The notes under the pieces: generated by a model
What the model saw: only the letters and a program-made list of their open reading frames with translations
What the model was told of the DNA's origin: nothing
Databases searched by the model: none
Part shown: piece after piece, positions 1-12,654 of the stretch
Numbering within the stretch: position 1 is the stretch's first letter
Layout: each line of letters opens with the position of its first letter
NCBI RefSeq assembly: GCF_050947335.1
Contig: NW_027473351.1
Coordinates: forward strand, 62,001 to 126,000
Direction: 5' to 3'
Length of the DNA: 64,000 nt
Source of the DNA: Megachile rotundata
Taxonomy: Eukaryota > Arthropoda > Insecta > Hymenoptera > Megachilidae
Made by a program: the position numbers and the translations under genes

Positions 1-1190
1 TATGATTGTGATTGTATGATTGTGAATGTATGATTGTGATTGTATGATTGTGATTGTATGATTGTGGTTGTATGATTGTTTTTGTATGATTGTGATTGTA
101 TAGTAGTAATTGTATGATTGTCATCGTATGATTGTGATTGTATGATTGTGATTGTATAGTAGTAATTGTATGATTGTCTTCGTATGATTGTGATCATATG
201 ATTGTGATTGTATGATTGTGATTGTATGATTGTTTTTGTATGATTGTGATTGTATAGTAGTAATTGTATGATTGTCATCGTATGATTGTGATTGCATGAT
301 TGTTTTTGTATGATTGTGATTGTATAGTAGTAATTGTATGATTGATTTCGTATGATTGTGATCGTATGATTGTGATTGTATGATTGTGATTGTATGATTG
401 TTTTTGTATGATTGTGATTGTATAGTAGTAATTGTATGAATGTCATCGTATGATTGTGATTGTATGATTGTTTTTGTATGATTGTGATTGTATAGTAAAA
501 ATTGTATGATTGTCTTCGTATGATTGTGATCGTATGATTGTGATTGTATGATTGTGATTGTATGATTGTGATTGTATGATTGTGATTGTATCATTGTGAT
601 TGTATGATTGTGATCATATGATTGTGATCATATGATTGTGACTGTATGATTGTGATTGTATGATTGTTTTTGTATGATTGTGATTGTATGATTGTGATTG
701 TATGATTGTGATTGTATGATTGTGATTGTATTATTGTGATTGTATGATTGTGATTGTATGATTGCGATAGTATGATTGTGATTGTATGATTGTGATTGTA
801 TGATTGTGATTGTATGATTGTGATTGTATGATTGTGATTGTATGATTGTGATTGTATGATTGTGATTGTATGATTGTGATTGTACGATTGTGATTGTACG
901 ATTGAGATTGTATGATTGTGATTGTATTATTGTGATTGTATGATTGTGATTGTATGATTGTGATTGTATGATTGTGAATGTATGATTGTGATTGTATGAT
1001 TGTGATTGTATGATTGTTTTTGTATGATTGTGATTGTATAGTAGTAATTGTATGATTGTCATCGTATGATTGTGATTGTATGATTGTTTTTGTATGATTG
1101 TGATTGTATAGTAGTAACTGTATGATTGTCTTCGTATGATTGTGATCGTATGATTGTGATCGTATGATTGTGATTGTATGATTGTGATTG
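1..1190. repeat. Leading segment of the array, 70-bp modules then canonical units
   Basis: Bases 1-600 carry several 70-bp modules (tttttg unit, canonical, tatagtagtaattg, tcatcg or tcttcg unit); the first tttttg unit starts at 71. Private variants include a tatagtaaaaattg unit near 491 and a gatttcg-ending unit near 350. From about 600 to 1,000 the units are mostly canonical, with two tacgattg-type units close together near 893-907. No gene or flanking unique sequence is seen; the array is already under way at base 1. Confidence 0.9.
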
Positions 1191-1428
1191 TATCATTGTG
1201 ATTGAATGTTTGTGAGCGTATGATTGTGAGTGTATGATTGTGATTGTATGATTGTTTTTGTATGATTGTGATTGTATGATTGTGATCGTACGATTGTGAT
1301 CGTATGATTGTGATTGTATGATTGTGATCGTTTGATTGTGGTTGTATAATTATGGTTCTATTATTGTGATTGTATGATTGTTCTTGTATGATTATGATCA
1401 TATGATTGTAATTGCATGATTGTGATTG
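1191..1428. repeat. Cluster K (gagcg/gagtg and tataattat joint), copy 1 of 8
   Basis: Seventeen units in fixed order: tatcattgtgattg, a gagcg unit, a gagtg unit, canonical, tttttg, canonical, two gatcg units (the second starting tacg), canonical, gatcg, tttgattgtggttg, tataattatggttc, tattattgtgattg, a ttcttg unit, tatgattatgatcg, tatgattgtaattg and catgattgtgattg. Further copies start at 2143, 9506, 12082, 17469, 21235, 25475 and 54972. Copies differ by point changes: this one has aatgttt instead of aatgatt before gagcg, the 21235 copy starts tagcattg, and the joint reads tataattatggttc in some and tataattattgttc in others. The conserved order makes K a marker for duplications. Confidence 0.88.
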
Positions 1429-2142
1429 TATGATTGTGATTGTATGATTGTGATTGTATGATTGCGATAGTATGATTGTGATTGTATGATTGTGATTGTA
1501 TGATTGTGATTGTATGATTGTGATTGTATGATTGCGATAGTATGATTGTGATTGTATGATTGTGATTGTATGATTGTGATTGTATGATTGTGATTGTACG
1601 ATTGTGATTGTATGATTGTGATTGTATGATTGTTTTTGTATGATTGTGATTGTATAGTAGTAATTGTATGATTGTCATCGTATGATTGTCATTGTATGAT
1701 TGTGATTGTATCATTGTGATTGAATGATTGTGAGTGTATGATTGCGATTGTATGATTGCGATCGTATGATTGTGATTGTTTGATTGCGATTGTATGATTG
1801 TGATTGTATGATTGTGATTGTATGATTGTGATTGTATGATTGTGATTGTATGATTGTGATTGTATGATTGTTTTTGTATGATTGTGATTGTATGATTGTG
1901 ATTGTATGATTGTTATTGTATGATTGTTATTGTATGATTGTGATTGTATGATTGTGATTGTATGATTGTGATTGTATGATTGTGAATGTATGATTGTGAT
2001 TGTATGATTGTGATTGTATGATTGTGATTGTATGATTGTTTTTGTATGATTGTGATTGTATAGTAGTAATTGTATGATTGTCTTCGTATGATTGTGATCG
2101 TATGATTGTGATCGTATGATTGTGATTGTATGATTGTGATTG

Positions 2143-2380
2143 TATCATTGTGATTGAATGATTGTGAGCGTATGATTGTGAGTGTATGATTGTGATTGTA
2201 TGATTGTTTTTGTATGATTGTGATTGTATGATTGTGATCGTACGATTGTGATCGTATGATTGTGATTGTATGATTGTGATCGTTTGATTGTGGTTGTATA
2301 ATTATTGTTCTATTATTGTGATTGTATGATTGTTCTTGTATGATTATGATCGTATGATTGTAATTGCATGATTGTGATTG
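2143..2380. repeat. Cluster K, copy 2, 952 bp after copy 1
   Basis: This is the same 17-unit order as the cluster at 1191. The spacing is exactly 68 units, which suggests a local tandem duplication of about 1 kb. The stretch before K differs by one 70-bp module: copy 1 is preceded by both a tcatcg and a tcttcg module, this copy only by a tcttcg module. The joint here is tataattattgttc. Confidence 0.85.
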
Positions 2381-3654
2381 TATGATTGTGATTGTATGAT
2401 TGTGATTGTATGATTGTGATTGTATGATTGTGATTGTATGATTGAGATTGTATGATTGTGATTGTATTATTGTGATTGTATGATTGTGATTGTATGATTG
2501 TGATTGTATGATTGTGAATGTATGATTGTGATTGTATGATTGTGATTGTATGATTGTTTTTGTATGATTGTGATTGTATAGTAGTAATTGTATGATTGTC
2601 ATCGTATGATTGTGATTGTATGATTGTTTTTGTATGATTGTGGTTGTATAGTAGTAATTGTATGATTGTCTTCGTATGATTGTGATCGTATGATTGTGAT
2701 TGTATGATTGTGATTGTATGATTGTGATTGCATGATTGTGATTGAATGATTGTGATTGTATGATTGTGATTGTACGATTGTGATTGTATGATTGCGATAG
2801 TATGATTGTGATTGTATGATTGTGTTTGTATGATTGTGATTGCATGATTGTGATTGTATGATTGTGATTGTATGATTGCGATTGTATGATTGAGATTGTA
2901 TGATTGTGATTGTATTATTGTGATTGTATGATTGTGATTGTATGATTGTGATTGTATGATTGCGATAGTATGATTGTGATTGTATGATTGTGTTTGTATG
3001 ATTGTGATTGTATAGTAGTAATTGTATGATTGTCTTCGTATGATTGTGATCGTATGATTGTGATTGTATGATTGTGATTGTATGATTGTGATTGTATCAT
3101 TGTGATTGTATGATTGTGATCATATGATTGTGATTGTATGATTGTGATTGTATGATTGTTTTTGTATGATTGTTTTTGTATGATTGTGATTGTATGATTG
3201 TGATTGTATGATTGTGATTGTATTATTGTGATTGTATGATTGTGATTGTATGATTGCGATAGTATGATTGTGATTGTATGATTGTGATTGTATGATTGTG
3301 ATTGTATGATTGTGATTGTATGATTGTGATTGTATGATTGTGATTGTATGATTGTGATTGTATGATTGTGATTGTATGATTGTGATTGTATGATTGTGAT
3401 TGTATGATTGTGATTGTATGATAGTGATTGTATGATTGAGATTGTATGATTGTGATTGTATTATTGTGATTGTATGATTGTGATTGTATGATTGTGATTG
3501 TATGATTGTGAATGTATGATTGTGATTGTATGATTGTGATTGTATGATTGTGATTGTATAGTAGTAATTGCATGATTGTCATCGTATGATTGAGATTGTA
3601 TGATTGTGATTGTATAGTAGTAATTGTAGGATTGTCTTCGTATGATTGTGATTG

Positions 3655-3667
3655 TATGATTGTTTTG
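3655..3667. other. 13-bp unit, slipped T-run (private)
   Basis: The unit reads tatgattgttttg, one T short of the common tatgattgtttttg. The corresponding unit in block II (about 46.68 kb) keeps all five Ts, so this is a private one-base deletion. It shifts unit phase by -1 for everything downstream. Confidence 0.9.
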
Positions 3668-4045
3668 TATGATTGTGATTGTATGATTGTGATTGTATGA
3701 TTGTGATTGTATGATTGTGATTGTATGATTGTGATTGTATGATTGTGATTGTATGATTGTGATTGTATGATTGTGATTGTATGATTGTGATTGTATGATT
3801 GTGATTGTATTATTGTGATTGTATGATTGTGATTGTATGATTGTGATTGTATGATTGTGATTGTATGATTGTGATTGTATGATTGTGAATGTATGATTGT
3901 GATTGTATGATTGTGATTGTATGATTGTTTTTGTATGATTGTGATTGTATAGTAGTAATTGTATGATTGTCATCGTATGATTGTGATTGTATGATTGTTT
4001 TTGTATGATTGTGATTGTATGATTGTGATTGTATGATTGTGATTG

Positions 4046-4143
4046 CATGATTGTGGTTGTATGATTATGGTTCTATTATTGTGATTGTATGATTTTTCTT
4101 GGTTGATTATGATCGTATGATTGTAATTGCATGATTGTGATTG
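4046..4143. repeat. Junction cluster J (tatgattatggttc joint), copy 1 of 15
   Basis: Seven units in order: catgattgtggttg, tatgattatggttc, tattattgtgattg, tatgatttttcttg, tatgattatgatcg (here starting gttg), tatgattgtaattg, catgattgtgattg. Other copies start near 4914, 6594, 16811, 20605, 39274, 41877, 43829 (degenerate after the joint), 47062, 47944, 50912, 54496, 57268, 58135 and 59983. J resembles the second half of cluster K but carries tatgattat for tataattat and tatgatttttcttg for the ttcttg unit, so J and K look like two lineages of one ancestral cluster. Confidence 0.86.
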
Positions 4144-4689
4144 TATGATTGTGATTGTATGATTGTGATTGTATGATTGTGATTATATGATTGTGATTGT
4201 ATGATTGTGATTGTATTATTGTGATTGTATGATTGTGATTGTATGATTGTGATTGTATGATTGCGATAGTATGATTGTGATTGTATGATTGTGATTGTAT
4301 GATTGTGATTGTATGATTGCGATAGTATGATTGTGATTGTATGGTTGTGATTGTATGATTGTTTTTGTATGATTGTGATTGTATAGTAGTAATTGTATGA
4401 TTGTCATCGTATGATTGTGATTGTATGATTGTTTTTGTATGATTGTGATTGTATAGTAGTAATTGTATGATTGTCATCGTATGATTGTGATTGTATGATT
4501 GTTTTTGTATGATTGTGATTGTATAGTATTAATTGTATGATTGTCTTCGTATGATTGTGATCGTATGATAGTGATTGTATGATTGTGATTGTATGATTGT
4601 GATTGTATGATTGTGATTGTATGATTGTGATTGTATGATTGTGATTGTATGATTGTGATTGTATGATTGTGATTGTATGATTGTGATTG

Positions 4690-4843
4690 TATCATTGTGA
4701 TTGCATGATTGTTTTTGTATGATTGTGATTTCATGATTGTGATTGTATGATTGTGCCTGTATGATTGTGATGGTATGATTGTGATTGTATGATTGCGATT
4801 GTATGATTGCAATTTTATGAGTGTGATTATATGATTATGATTG
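4690..4843. repeat. Landmark cluster L (tgcaattt, tatgagtg), copy 1 of 17
   Basis: Eleven units: tatcattgtgattg, catgattgtttttg, tatgattgtgattt, catgattgtgattg, a gcctg unit, a gatgg unit, canonical, tatgattgcgattg, tatgattgcaattt, tatgagtgtgatta, tatgattatgattg. The gcaa tetranucleotide lies at 4809, 5845, 6489, 16706, 19394, 20500, 25034, 34370, 43724, 47839, 48875, 49995, 50807, 54391, 58044, 59066 and 59878. The 25034 copy has tatgagtacg, and the 43724 copy has gcaatct. Several spacings are exact unit multiples (1036, 644, 2688, 1106, 1120, 812, 3584, 1022 bp). It is the most distinctive barcode in the array. Confidence 0.9.
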
Positions 4844-5159
4844 TATGATTGTGATTGTATGATTGTTTTTGTATGATTGTGATTGTATGATTGTGATTGT
4901 ATGATTGTGATTGCATGATTGTGGTTGTATGATTATGGTTCTATTATTGTGATTGTATGATTTTTCTTGTATGATTATGATCGTATGATTGTAATTGCAT
5001 GATTGTGATTGTATGATTGTGATTGTATGATTGTGATTGTATGATTGTGATTGTATGATTGTGATTGTATGATTGTGATCGTATAATTGTGATTGTATGA
5101 TTGTGATTGTATGATTGTGATTGTATGATTGTGACTGTATCATTGTGATTGTATGATTG

Positions 5160-6140
5160 TGATCATATGATTGTGATTGTATGATTGTGATTGTATGATT
5201 GTTTTTGTATGATTGTGATTGTATGATTGTGATTGTATAGTAGTAATTGTATGATTGTCTTCGTATGATTGTGATCGTATGATTGTGATTGTATGATTGT
5301 GATTGTATGATTGTGATTGTATGATTGTGATTGTATGATTGTGATTGTATCATTGTGATTGTATGATTGTGATCATATGATTGTGATTGTATGATTGTTA
5401 TTGTATGATTGTTTTTGTATGATTTTGACTGTATGATTGTTTTTGTATGATTCTGATTGTATGATTGTGATTGTATGATTGTGATAGTATGATTGTGATT
5501 GTATGATTGTGATTGTATGATTGCGATAGTATGATTGTGATTGTATGATTGTGATTGTATCATTGCGATAGTATGATTGTGATTGTATGATTGTGATTGT
5601 ATTATTGTGATTGTATGATTGTGATTGTATGATTGTGATTGTATGATTGCGATAGTATGATTGTGATTGTATGATTGTGATTGTATGATTGTGATTGTAT
5701 GATTGCGATAGTATGATTGTGATTGTATCATTGTGATTGCATGATTGTTTTTGTATGATTGTGATTTCATGATTGTGATTGTATGATTGTGCCTGTATGA
5801 TTGTGATGGTATGATTGTGATTGTATGATTGCGATTGTATGATTGCAATTTTATGAGTGTGATTATATGATTATGATTGTATGATTGTGATTGTATGATT
5901 GTTTTTGTATGATTGTGATTGTATGATTGTGATTGTATGATTGTGATTGTATGATTGTCATTGTATGATTGCGATAGTATGATTGGGATTGTATGATTGT
6001 GATTGTATGTTTGCGATTGTATGATTGAGATTGTATGATTGTGATTGTATTATTGTGATTGTATGATTGCGATTGTATGATTGTGATTGTATGATTGTCA
6101 TTGTATGATTGTGATTGTATCATTGTGATTGTAAGATTGT
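5160..6140. repeat. Sub-block shared with 18.7-19.7, 48.2-49.2 and 58.4-59.1 kb
   Basis: This part of block I carries rare units (gattttgactg at 5421, a gattctg unit just after it, a tatcattgcgatag unit near 5568) and ends with gggattg and gtaagattg units near 5,990 and 6,130. The same order occurs at offset 13,549 (gattttgactg at 18970, L at 19394) and in block II at offset 43,030. The block III copy stops at L 59066. The 18.7-kb copy has private changes, including a gcgacag unit near 19,116. Confidence 0.82.
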
Positions 6141-7797
6141 GATCATATGATTGTGATTGTATGATTGTGATTGTATGATTGTTTTTGTATGATTGTGATT
6201 GTATGATTGTGATTGTATGATTGTGATTGTATGATTGTGATTGTATGATTGTGATTGTATTATTGTGATTGTATGATTGTGATTGTATGATTGTGATTGT
6301 ATGATTGTGATTGTATGATTGTGATTGTATGATTGTGATTGTATGATTGTGATTGTATGATTGTGATTGTATCATTGTGATTGCATGATTGTTTTTGTAT
6401 GATTGTGATTTCATGATTGTGATTGTATGATTGTGCCTGTATGATTGTGATGGTATGATTGTGATTGTATGATTGCGATTGTATGATTGCAATTTTATGA
6501 GTGTGATTATATGATTATGATTGTATGATTGTGATTGTATGATTGTTTTTGTATGATTGTGATTGTATGATTGTGATTGTATGATTGTGATTGCATGATT
6601 GTGGTTGTATGATTATGGTTCTATTATTGTGATTGTATGATTTTTCTTGTATGATTATGATCGTATGATTGTAATTGCATGATTGTGATTGTATGATTGT
6701 GATTGTATGATTGTGATTGTATGATTGTGATTATATGATTGCGATAGTATGATTGTGACTGTATGATTGTGATTGTATGATTGTGATTGTATTATTGTGA
6801 TTGTATGATTGTGATTGTATGACTGCGATAGCATGATTGTGATTGTATGTTTGTGATTGTATGATTGTGATTGTATGATTGAGATTGTATGATTATGATC
6901 GTATGCTTGTAATTGCATGATTGTGATTGTATGATTGTGATTGTATGATTGTGATTGTATGATTGTGATTGTATGATTGTGATTGTATGATTGTGATTGT
7001 ATGGTTGTGATTGTATGATTGCGATAGTATGATTGCGATTGTATGATTGTGATTGTATGATTGTGATCGTATGATTGTGATTGTATGATTGTGATTGTAT
7101 GATTGTGATTGTATCATTGTGATTGTATGATTGTGATCATATGATTGTGATTGTATGATTGTGATTGTATGATTGTTTTTGTATGATTGTGATTGTATAG
7201 TAGTAATTGTATGATTGTCATCGTATGATTGTGATTGTATGATTGTTTTTGTATGATTGTGATTGTATAGTAGTAATTGTATGATTGTCTTCGTATGATT
7301 GTGATCGTATGATTGTGATTGTATGATTGTGATTGTATGATTGTGATTGTATGATTGTGATTGTATCATTGTGATTGTATGATTGTGATCATATGATTGT
7401 GATTGTATGATTGTGATTGTATGATTGTTTTTGTATGATTGTGATTGTATGATTGTGATTGTATGATTGTGATTGTATGATTGTGATTGTATTATTGTGA
7501 TTGTATGATTGTGATTGTATGATTGTGATTGTATGATTGCGATAGTATGATTGTGATTGTATGATTGTGATTGTATGATTGTGATTGTATGATTGAGATT
7601 GTATGATTGTGATTGTATGATTGTGATTGTATGATTGAGATTGTATGATTGTGATTGTATTATTGTGATTGTATGATTGTGATTGTATGATTGTGATTGT
7701 ATGATTCTGAATGTATGATTGTGATTGTATGATTGTGATTGTATGATTGTGATTGTATGATTGTTTTTGTATGATTGTGATTGTATAGTAGTAATTG

Positions 7798-8217
7798 TAT
7801 GATTGTCATCGTATGATTGTGATTGTATGATTGTTTTTGTATGATTGTGATCGTATGATTGTGATTGTATGATTGTGATTGTATGATTGTGATCGTATGA
7901 TTGTGATTGTATGATTGTGATTGTATGATTGTGATTGTATGATTGTGACTGTATCATTGCGATTGTATGATTGTGATCATATGATTGTGATCATATGATT
8001 GTGATTGTATGATTGTCATCGTATGATTGTGATTGTATGATTGTTTTTGTATGATTGTGATCGTATGATTGTGATTGTATGATTGTGATTGTATGATTGT
8101 GATCGTATGATTGTGATTGTATGATTGTGATTGTATGATTGTGATTGTATGATTGTGACTGTATCATTGCGATTGTATGATTGTGATCATATGATTGTGA
8201 TCATATGATTGTGATTG
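7798..8217. repeat. Tandem 210-bp (15-unit) duplication
   Basis: Two consecutive 210-bp copies start at tatgattgtcatcg units at 7798 and 8008. Each includes a tttttg unit, two gatcg units, a gactg unit, tatcattgcgattg and paired gatca units. The gactg marker falls at 7947 and 8157. The same paired arrangement is present at 52130-52549 in block II and 61187-61606 in block III, so the 210-bp duplication predates the block duplications. Confidence 0.87.
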
Positions 8218-8693
8218 TATGATTGTGATTGTATGATTGTTTTTGTATGATTGTGATTGTATGATTGTGATTGTATAGTAGTAATTGTATGATTGTCTTC
8301 GTATGATTGTGATCGTATGATTGTGATTGTATGATTGTGATTGTATCATTGTGATTGTATGATTGTGATCATATGATTGTGATTGTATGATTGTGATTGT
8401 ATGATTGTTTTTGTATGATTGTGATTGTATGATTGTGATTGTATGATTGTGATTGTATGATTGTGATTGTATGATTGTGATTGTATGATTGTGATTGTAT
8501 TATTGTGATTGTACGATTGTGATTGTATGATTGTGATTGTATGATTGTGATTGTATGATTGTGATTGTATGATTGAGATTGTATGATTGTGATTGTATTA
8601 TTGTGATTGTATGATTGTGATTGTATGATTGTGATTGTATGATTGTGAATGTATGATTGTGATTGTATGATTGTGATTGTATGATTGTGATTG

Positions 8694-8833
8694 TATGATT
8701 GTTTTTGTATGATTGTGATTGTATAGTAGTAATTGTATGATTGTCATCGTATGATTGTGATTGTATGATTGTTTTTGTATGATTGTGATTGTATAGTAGC
8801 AATTGTATGATTGTCTTCGTATGATTGTGATCG
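8694..8833. repeat. 70-bp module pair (tttttg / tatagtagtaattg), example
   Basis: Ten units: tttttg, canonical, tatagtagtaattg, tcatcg, canonical, then tttttg, canonical, tatagtagcaattg, tcttcg, gatcg. This five-unit module recurs dozens of times across the window, singly or paired; when paired, the first copy usually ends tcatcg and the second tcttcg followed by gatcg. The tatagtagtaattg unit differs from the canonical unit at four positions (4, 5, 7 and 10) but keeps the 14-bp length. Confidence 0.9.
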
Positions 8834-9469
8834 TATGATTGTGATTGTATGATTGTGATTGTATGATTGTGATTGTATGATTGTGATTGTATCATTGTGA
8901 TTGTATGATTGTGATCATATGATTGTGATTGTATGATTGTTTTTGTATGATTGTGATTGTATGATTGTGATTGTATGATTGTGATTGTATGATTGTTTTT
9001 GTATGATTGTTTTTGTATGATTGTGATTGTATGATTGTGATTGTATTATTGTGATTGTATGATTGTGATTGTATGATTGTGATTGTATGATTGCGAAAGT
9101 ATGATTGTGATTGTATGATTGTGATTGTATGATTGTGATTGTATGATTGCGATAGTATGATTGTGATTGTATGATTGTGATTGTATGATTGTGATTGTAT
9201 AATTGTGATTGTATGATTGAGATTGTATGATTGTGATTGTATTATTGTGATTGTATGATTGTGATTGTATGATTGTGATTGTATGATTGTGATTGTATGA
9301 TTGTGAATGTATGATTGTGATTGTATGATAGCGATTGTGTGATTCTGATTGTATGATTGTTTTTGTATGATTGTGATTGTATAGTAGTAATTGTATGATT
9401 GTCATCGTATGATTGTGATTGTATAGTAGTAACTGTATGATTGTCTTCGTATGATTGTGATCGTATGAT

Positions 9470-10080
9470 AGTGATCGTATGATTGTGATTGTATGATTGT
9501 GATTGTATCATTGTGATTGAATGATTGTGAGCGTATGATTGTGAGTGTATGATTGTGATTGTATGATTGTTTTTGTATGATTGTGATTGTATGATTGTGA
9601 TCGTACGATTGTGATCGTATGATTGTGATTGTATGATTGTGATCGTTTGATTGTGGTTGTATAATTATTGTTCTATTATTGTGATTGTATGATTGTTCTT
9701 GTATGATTATGATCGTATGATTGTAATTGCATGATTATGATTGTATGATTGTGATTGTATGATTGTGATTGTATGATTGTGATTGTATGGTTGTGATTGT
9801 ATGATTGCGATAGTATGATTGTGATTGTATGATTGTGATTGTATTATTGTGATTGTATGATTGCGATAGTATGATTGTGATTGTATGATTGTGATTGTAT
9901 GATTGTCTTCGTACGATTGTGATCGTATGATTGTGATCGTATGATTGTGATTGTATGATTGTGATTGTATGATTGTGATTGTATCATTGTGATTGTATGA
10001 TTGTGATCATATGATTGTGATTGTATGATTGTTTTTGTATGATTGTGATTGTATAGTAGTAATTGTATGATTGTCATCGT
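9470..10080. repeat. Segment shared with 54.94-55.54 kb
   Basis: Contains cluster K (9506-9743) followed by a tatggttg unit, a tcttcgtacg pair and a gatca unit. The same order lies 45,466 bp downstream (gagcg at 9529 and 54995). The match ends near 10,080, where the downstream copy continues with a gagattg unit belonging to block III. In both places this segment borders a block copy, which suggests it is part of a longer ancestral unit. Confidence 0.8.
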
Positions 10081-12580
10081 ATGATTGTGATTGTATGATT
10101 GTTTTTGTATGATTGTGATTGTATAGTAGTAATTGTATGATTGTCTTCGTATGATTGTGATCGTATGATTGTGATCGTATGATTGTGATTGTATGATTGT
10201 GATTGTATGATTGTGATTGTATGACTGTGATTGTATCATTGCGATTGTATGATTGTGATCATGTGATTGTGATCATATGATTGTGATTGTATGATTGTGA
10301 TTGTATGATTGTTTTTGTATGATTGTGATTGTATGATTGTGATTGTATAGTAGTAATTGTATGATTGTCTTCGTATGATTGTGATCGTATGATTGTGATT
10401 GTATGATTGTGATTGTATGATTGTGATTGTATGATTGTGATTGTATCATTGTGATTGTATGATTGTGATCATATGATTGTGATTGTATGATTGTGATTGT
10501 ATGATTGTGATTGTATGATTGTGATTGTATGATTGTTTTTGTATGATTGTGATTGTATGATTGTGATTGTATGATTGTTATTGTATGATTGTTATTGTAT
10601 GATTGTGATTGTATGATTGTGATTGTATGATTGTGATTGTATGATTGTGAATGTATGATTGTGATTGTATGATTGTGATTGTATGATTGTGATTGTATGA
10701 TTGTTTTTGTATGATTGTGATTGTATAGTAGTAATTGTATGATTGTCATCGTATGATTGTGATTGTATGATTGTTTTTGTATGATTGTGATTGTATAGTA
10801 GCAATTGTATGATTGTCTTCGTATGATTGTGATCGTATGATTGTGATTGTATGATTGTGATTGTATGATTGTGATTGTATGATTGTGATTGTATCATTGT
10901 GATTGTATGATTGTGATCATATGATTGTGATTGTATGATTGTGATTGTATGATTGTTTTTGTATGATTGTGATTGTATGATTGTGATTGTATGATTGTGA
11001 TTGTATGATTGTGATTGTATGATTGTGATTGTATGATTGTGATTGTATGATTGTGATTGTATGATTGTGATTGTATGATTGTGATTGTATGATTGCGATA
11101 GTATGATTGCGATTGTATGATTGTGATTGTATGATTGTGATTGTATGATTGTGATTGTATGATTGTGATTGTATGATTGTGATTGTATGATTGTGATTGT
11201 ATGATTGTGATTGTATCATTGTGATTGTATGATTGTGATCGTATGATTGTGATTGTATGATGGTGATTGTATGATTGTTTTTGTATGATTGTGATTGTAT
11301 GATTGTGATTGTATGATTGTGATTGTATGATTGTGATTGTATGATTGTGATTGTATGATTGTGATTGTATGATTGTGATTGTATGATTGTGATTGTATGA
11401 TTGTGATTGTATGATTGTGATTGTATGATTGCGATAGTATGATTGTGATTGTATGATTGTGATTGTATGATTGTGATTGTATGATTGTGATTGTATCATT
11501 GTGATTGTATGATTGTGATCATATGATTGTCATCGTATGATCGTGATTGTATGATTGTTTTTGTATGATTGTGATTGTATAATAGCAATTGTATGATTGT
11601 CTTCGTATGATTGTGATCGTATGATTGTGATTGTATGATTGTGATTGTATTATTGTGATTGTATGATTGTGATTGTATCATTGTGATTGTATGATTGTGA
11701 TCATATGATTGTGATTGTATGATTGTGATTGTATGATTGTTTTTGTATGATTGTGATTGTATGATTGTGATTGTATGATTGTGATTGTATGATTGTGGTT
11801 GTATGATTGTGATTGTATTATTGTGATTGTATGATTGTGATTGTATGATTGTGATTGTATGATTGCGATAGTATGATTGTGATTGTATGATTGTGATTGT
11901 ATGATTGTGACTGTATGATTGCGATAGTATGATTGTGATTGTATGATTGTGAATGTATGATTGTGATTGTATGATAGTGATTGTGTGATTCTGATTGTAT
12001 GATTGTTTTTGTATGATTGTGATTGTATAGTAGTAATTGTATGATTGTCATCGTATGATTGTGATTGTATGATTGTGATTGTATCATTGTGATTGAATGA
12101 TTGTGAGCGTATGATTGTGAGTGTATGATTGTGATTGTATGATTGCTTTTGTATGATTGTGATTGTATGATTGTGATCGTACGATTGTGATCGTATGATT
12201 GTGATTGTATGATTGTGATCGTTTGATTGTGGTTGTATAATTATGGTTCTATTGTTGTGATTGTATGATTGTTCTTGTATGATTATGATCATATGATTGT
12301 AATTGCATGATTGTGATTGTATGATTGTGATTGTATGATTGTGATTGTATGATTGTGATTGTATGATTGCGATAGTATGATTGTGATTGTATGATTGTGA
12401 TTGTATGATTGTGATTGTATGATTGTGATTGTATGATTGCGATAGTATGATTGTGATTGTATGATTGTGATTGTATGATTGTGATTGTACGATTGTGATT
12501 GTATGATTGTGATTGTATGATTGTGATTGTATGATTGTTTTTGTATGATTGTGATTGTATGATTGCGATTGTATGATTGT
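10080..12580. repeat. Locally varied array segment with cluster K at 12082
   Basis: Mostly canonical units with 70-bp modules near 10.03-10.17, 10.70-10.84 and 11.55-11.62 kb, a pair of gttattg units near 10,580, and long canonical runs at 10.97-11.20 and 11.28-11.42 kb. Private units include gatggtgattg near 11,260 and tataatagcaattg near 11,578. Cluster K lies at 12082-12319 with a private tattgttg joint and a gcttttg unit. I found no long partner for most of this stretch and no gene. Confidence 0.8.
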
Positions 12581-12641
12581 GATTGTATGATTGTTTTTGT
12601 ATGATTGTGATTGTATAGTAGTAATTGTATGATTGTCATCG

Positions 12642-12654
12642 TTGATTGTGATTG
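12642..12654. other. 13-bp unit, single-base deletion (private)
   Basis: The unit reads ttgattgtgattg after a tcatcg unit, lacking the A of tatgattg. The partner position at about 35.29 kb is intact, so the deletion is private to this copy. Confidence 0.88.

Larger units (their letters stand above)
2440..9470. repeat. Higher-order block I (related to blocks II and III)
   Basis: Variant order matches block II at offsets of 43,015-43,030 bp (about 2.44-5.9 kb) and 44,318-44,402 bp (about 6.5-9.4 kb). Anchors: a tggttgtatag joint at 2641 (45670 in block II), landmark L tgcaattt units at 4809 and 5845 (47839 and 48875), a unique gtatgcttg at 6901 (51219) and gtaactg at 9429 (53831). Between the anchors at 5845 and 6489 this copy is 1,288 bp (92 units) shorter than block II. 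Limits are approximate, set where variant order stops matching. No gene is present. Confidence 0.82.

Noticed and set aside
1391..1402. Palindromes around tatgatcata and tgatca as regulatory operators
   Set aside because: They arise from common gatca and gatcg variants next to tatg, occur throughout the array, and have no adjacent gene to regulate.
4802..4829. Landmark L as a degenerate insertion site or transposon end
   Set aside because: All its units keep the 14-bp length and align to the canonical unit with few substitutions; there are no inverted repeats, target duplications or foreign sequence.
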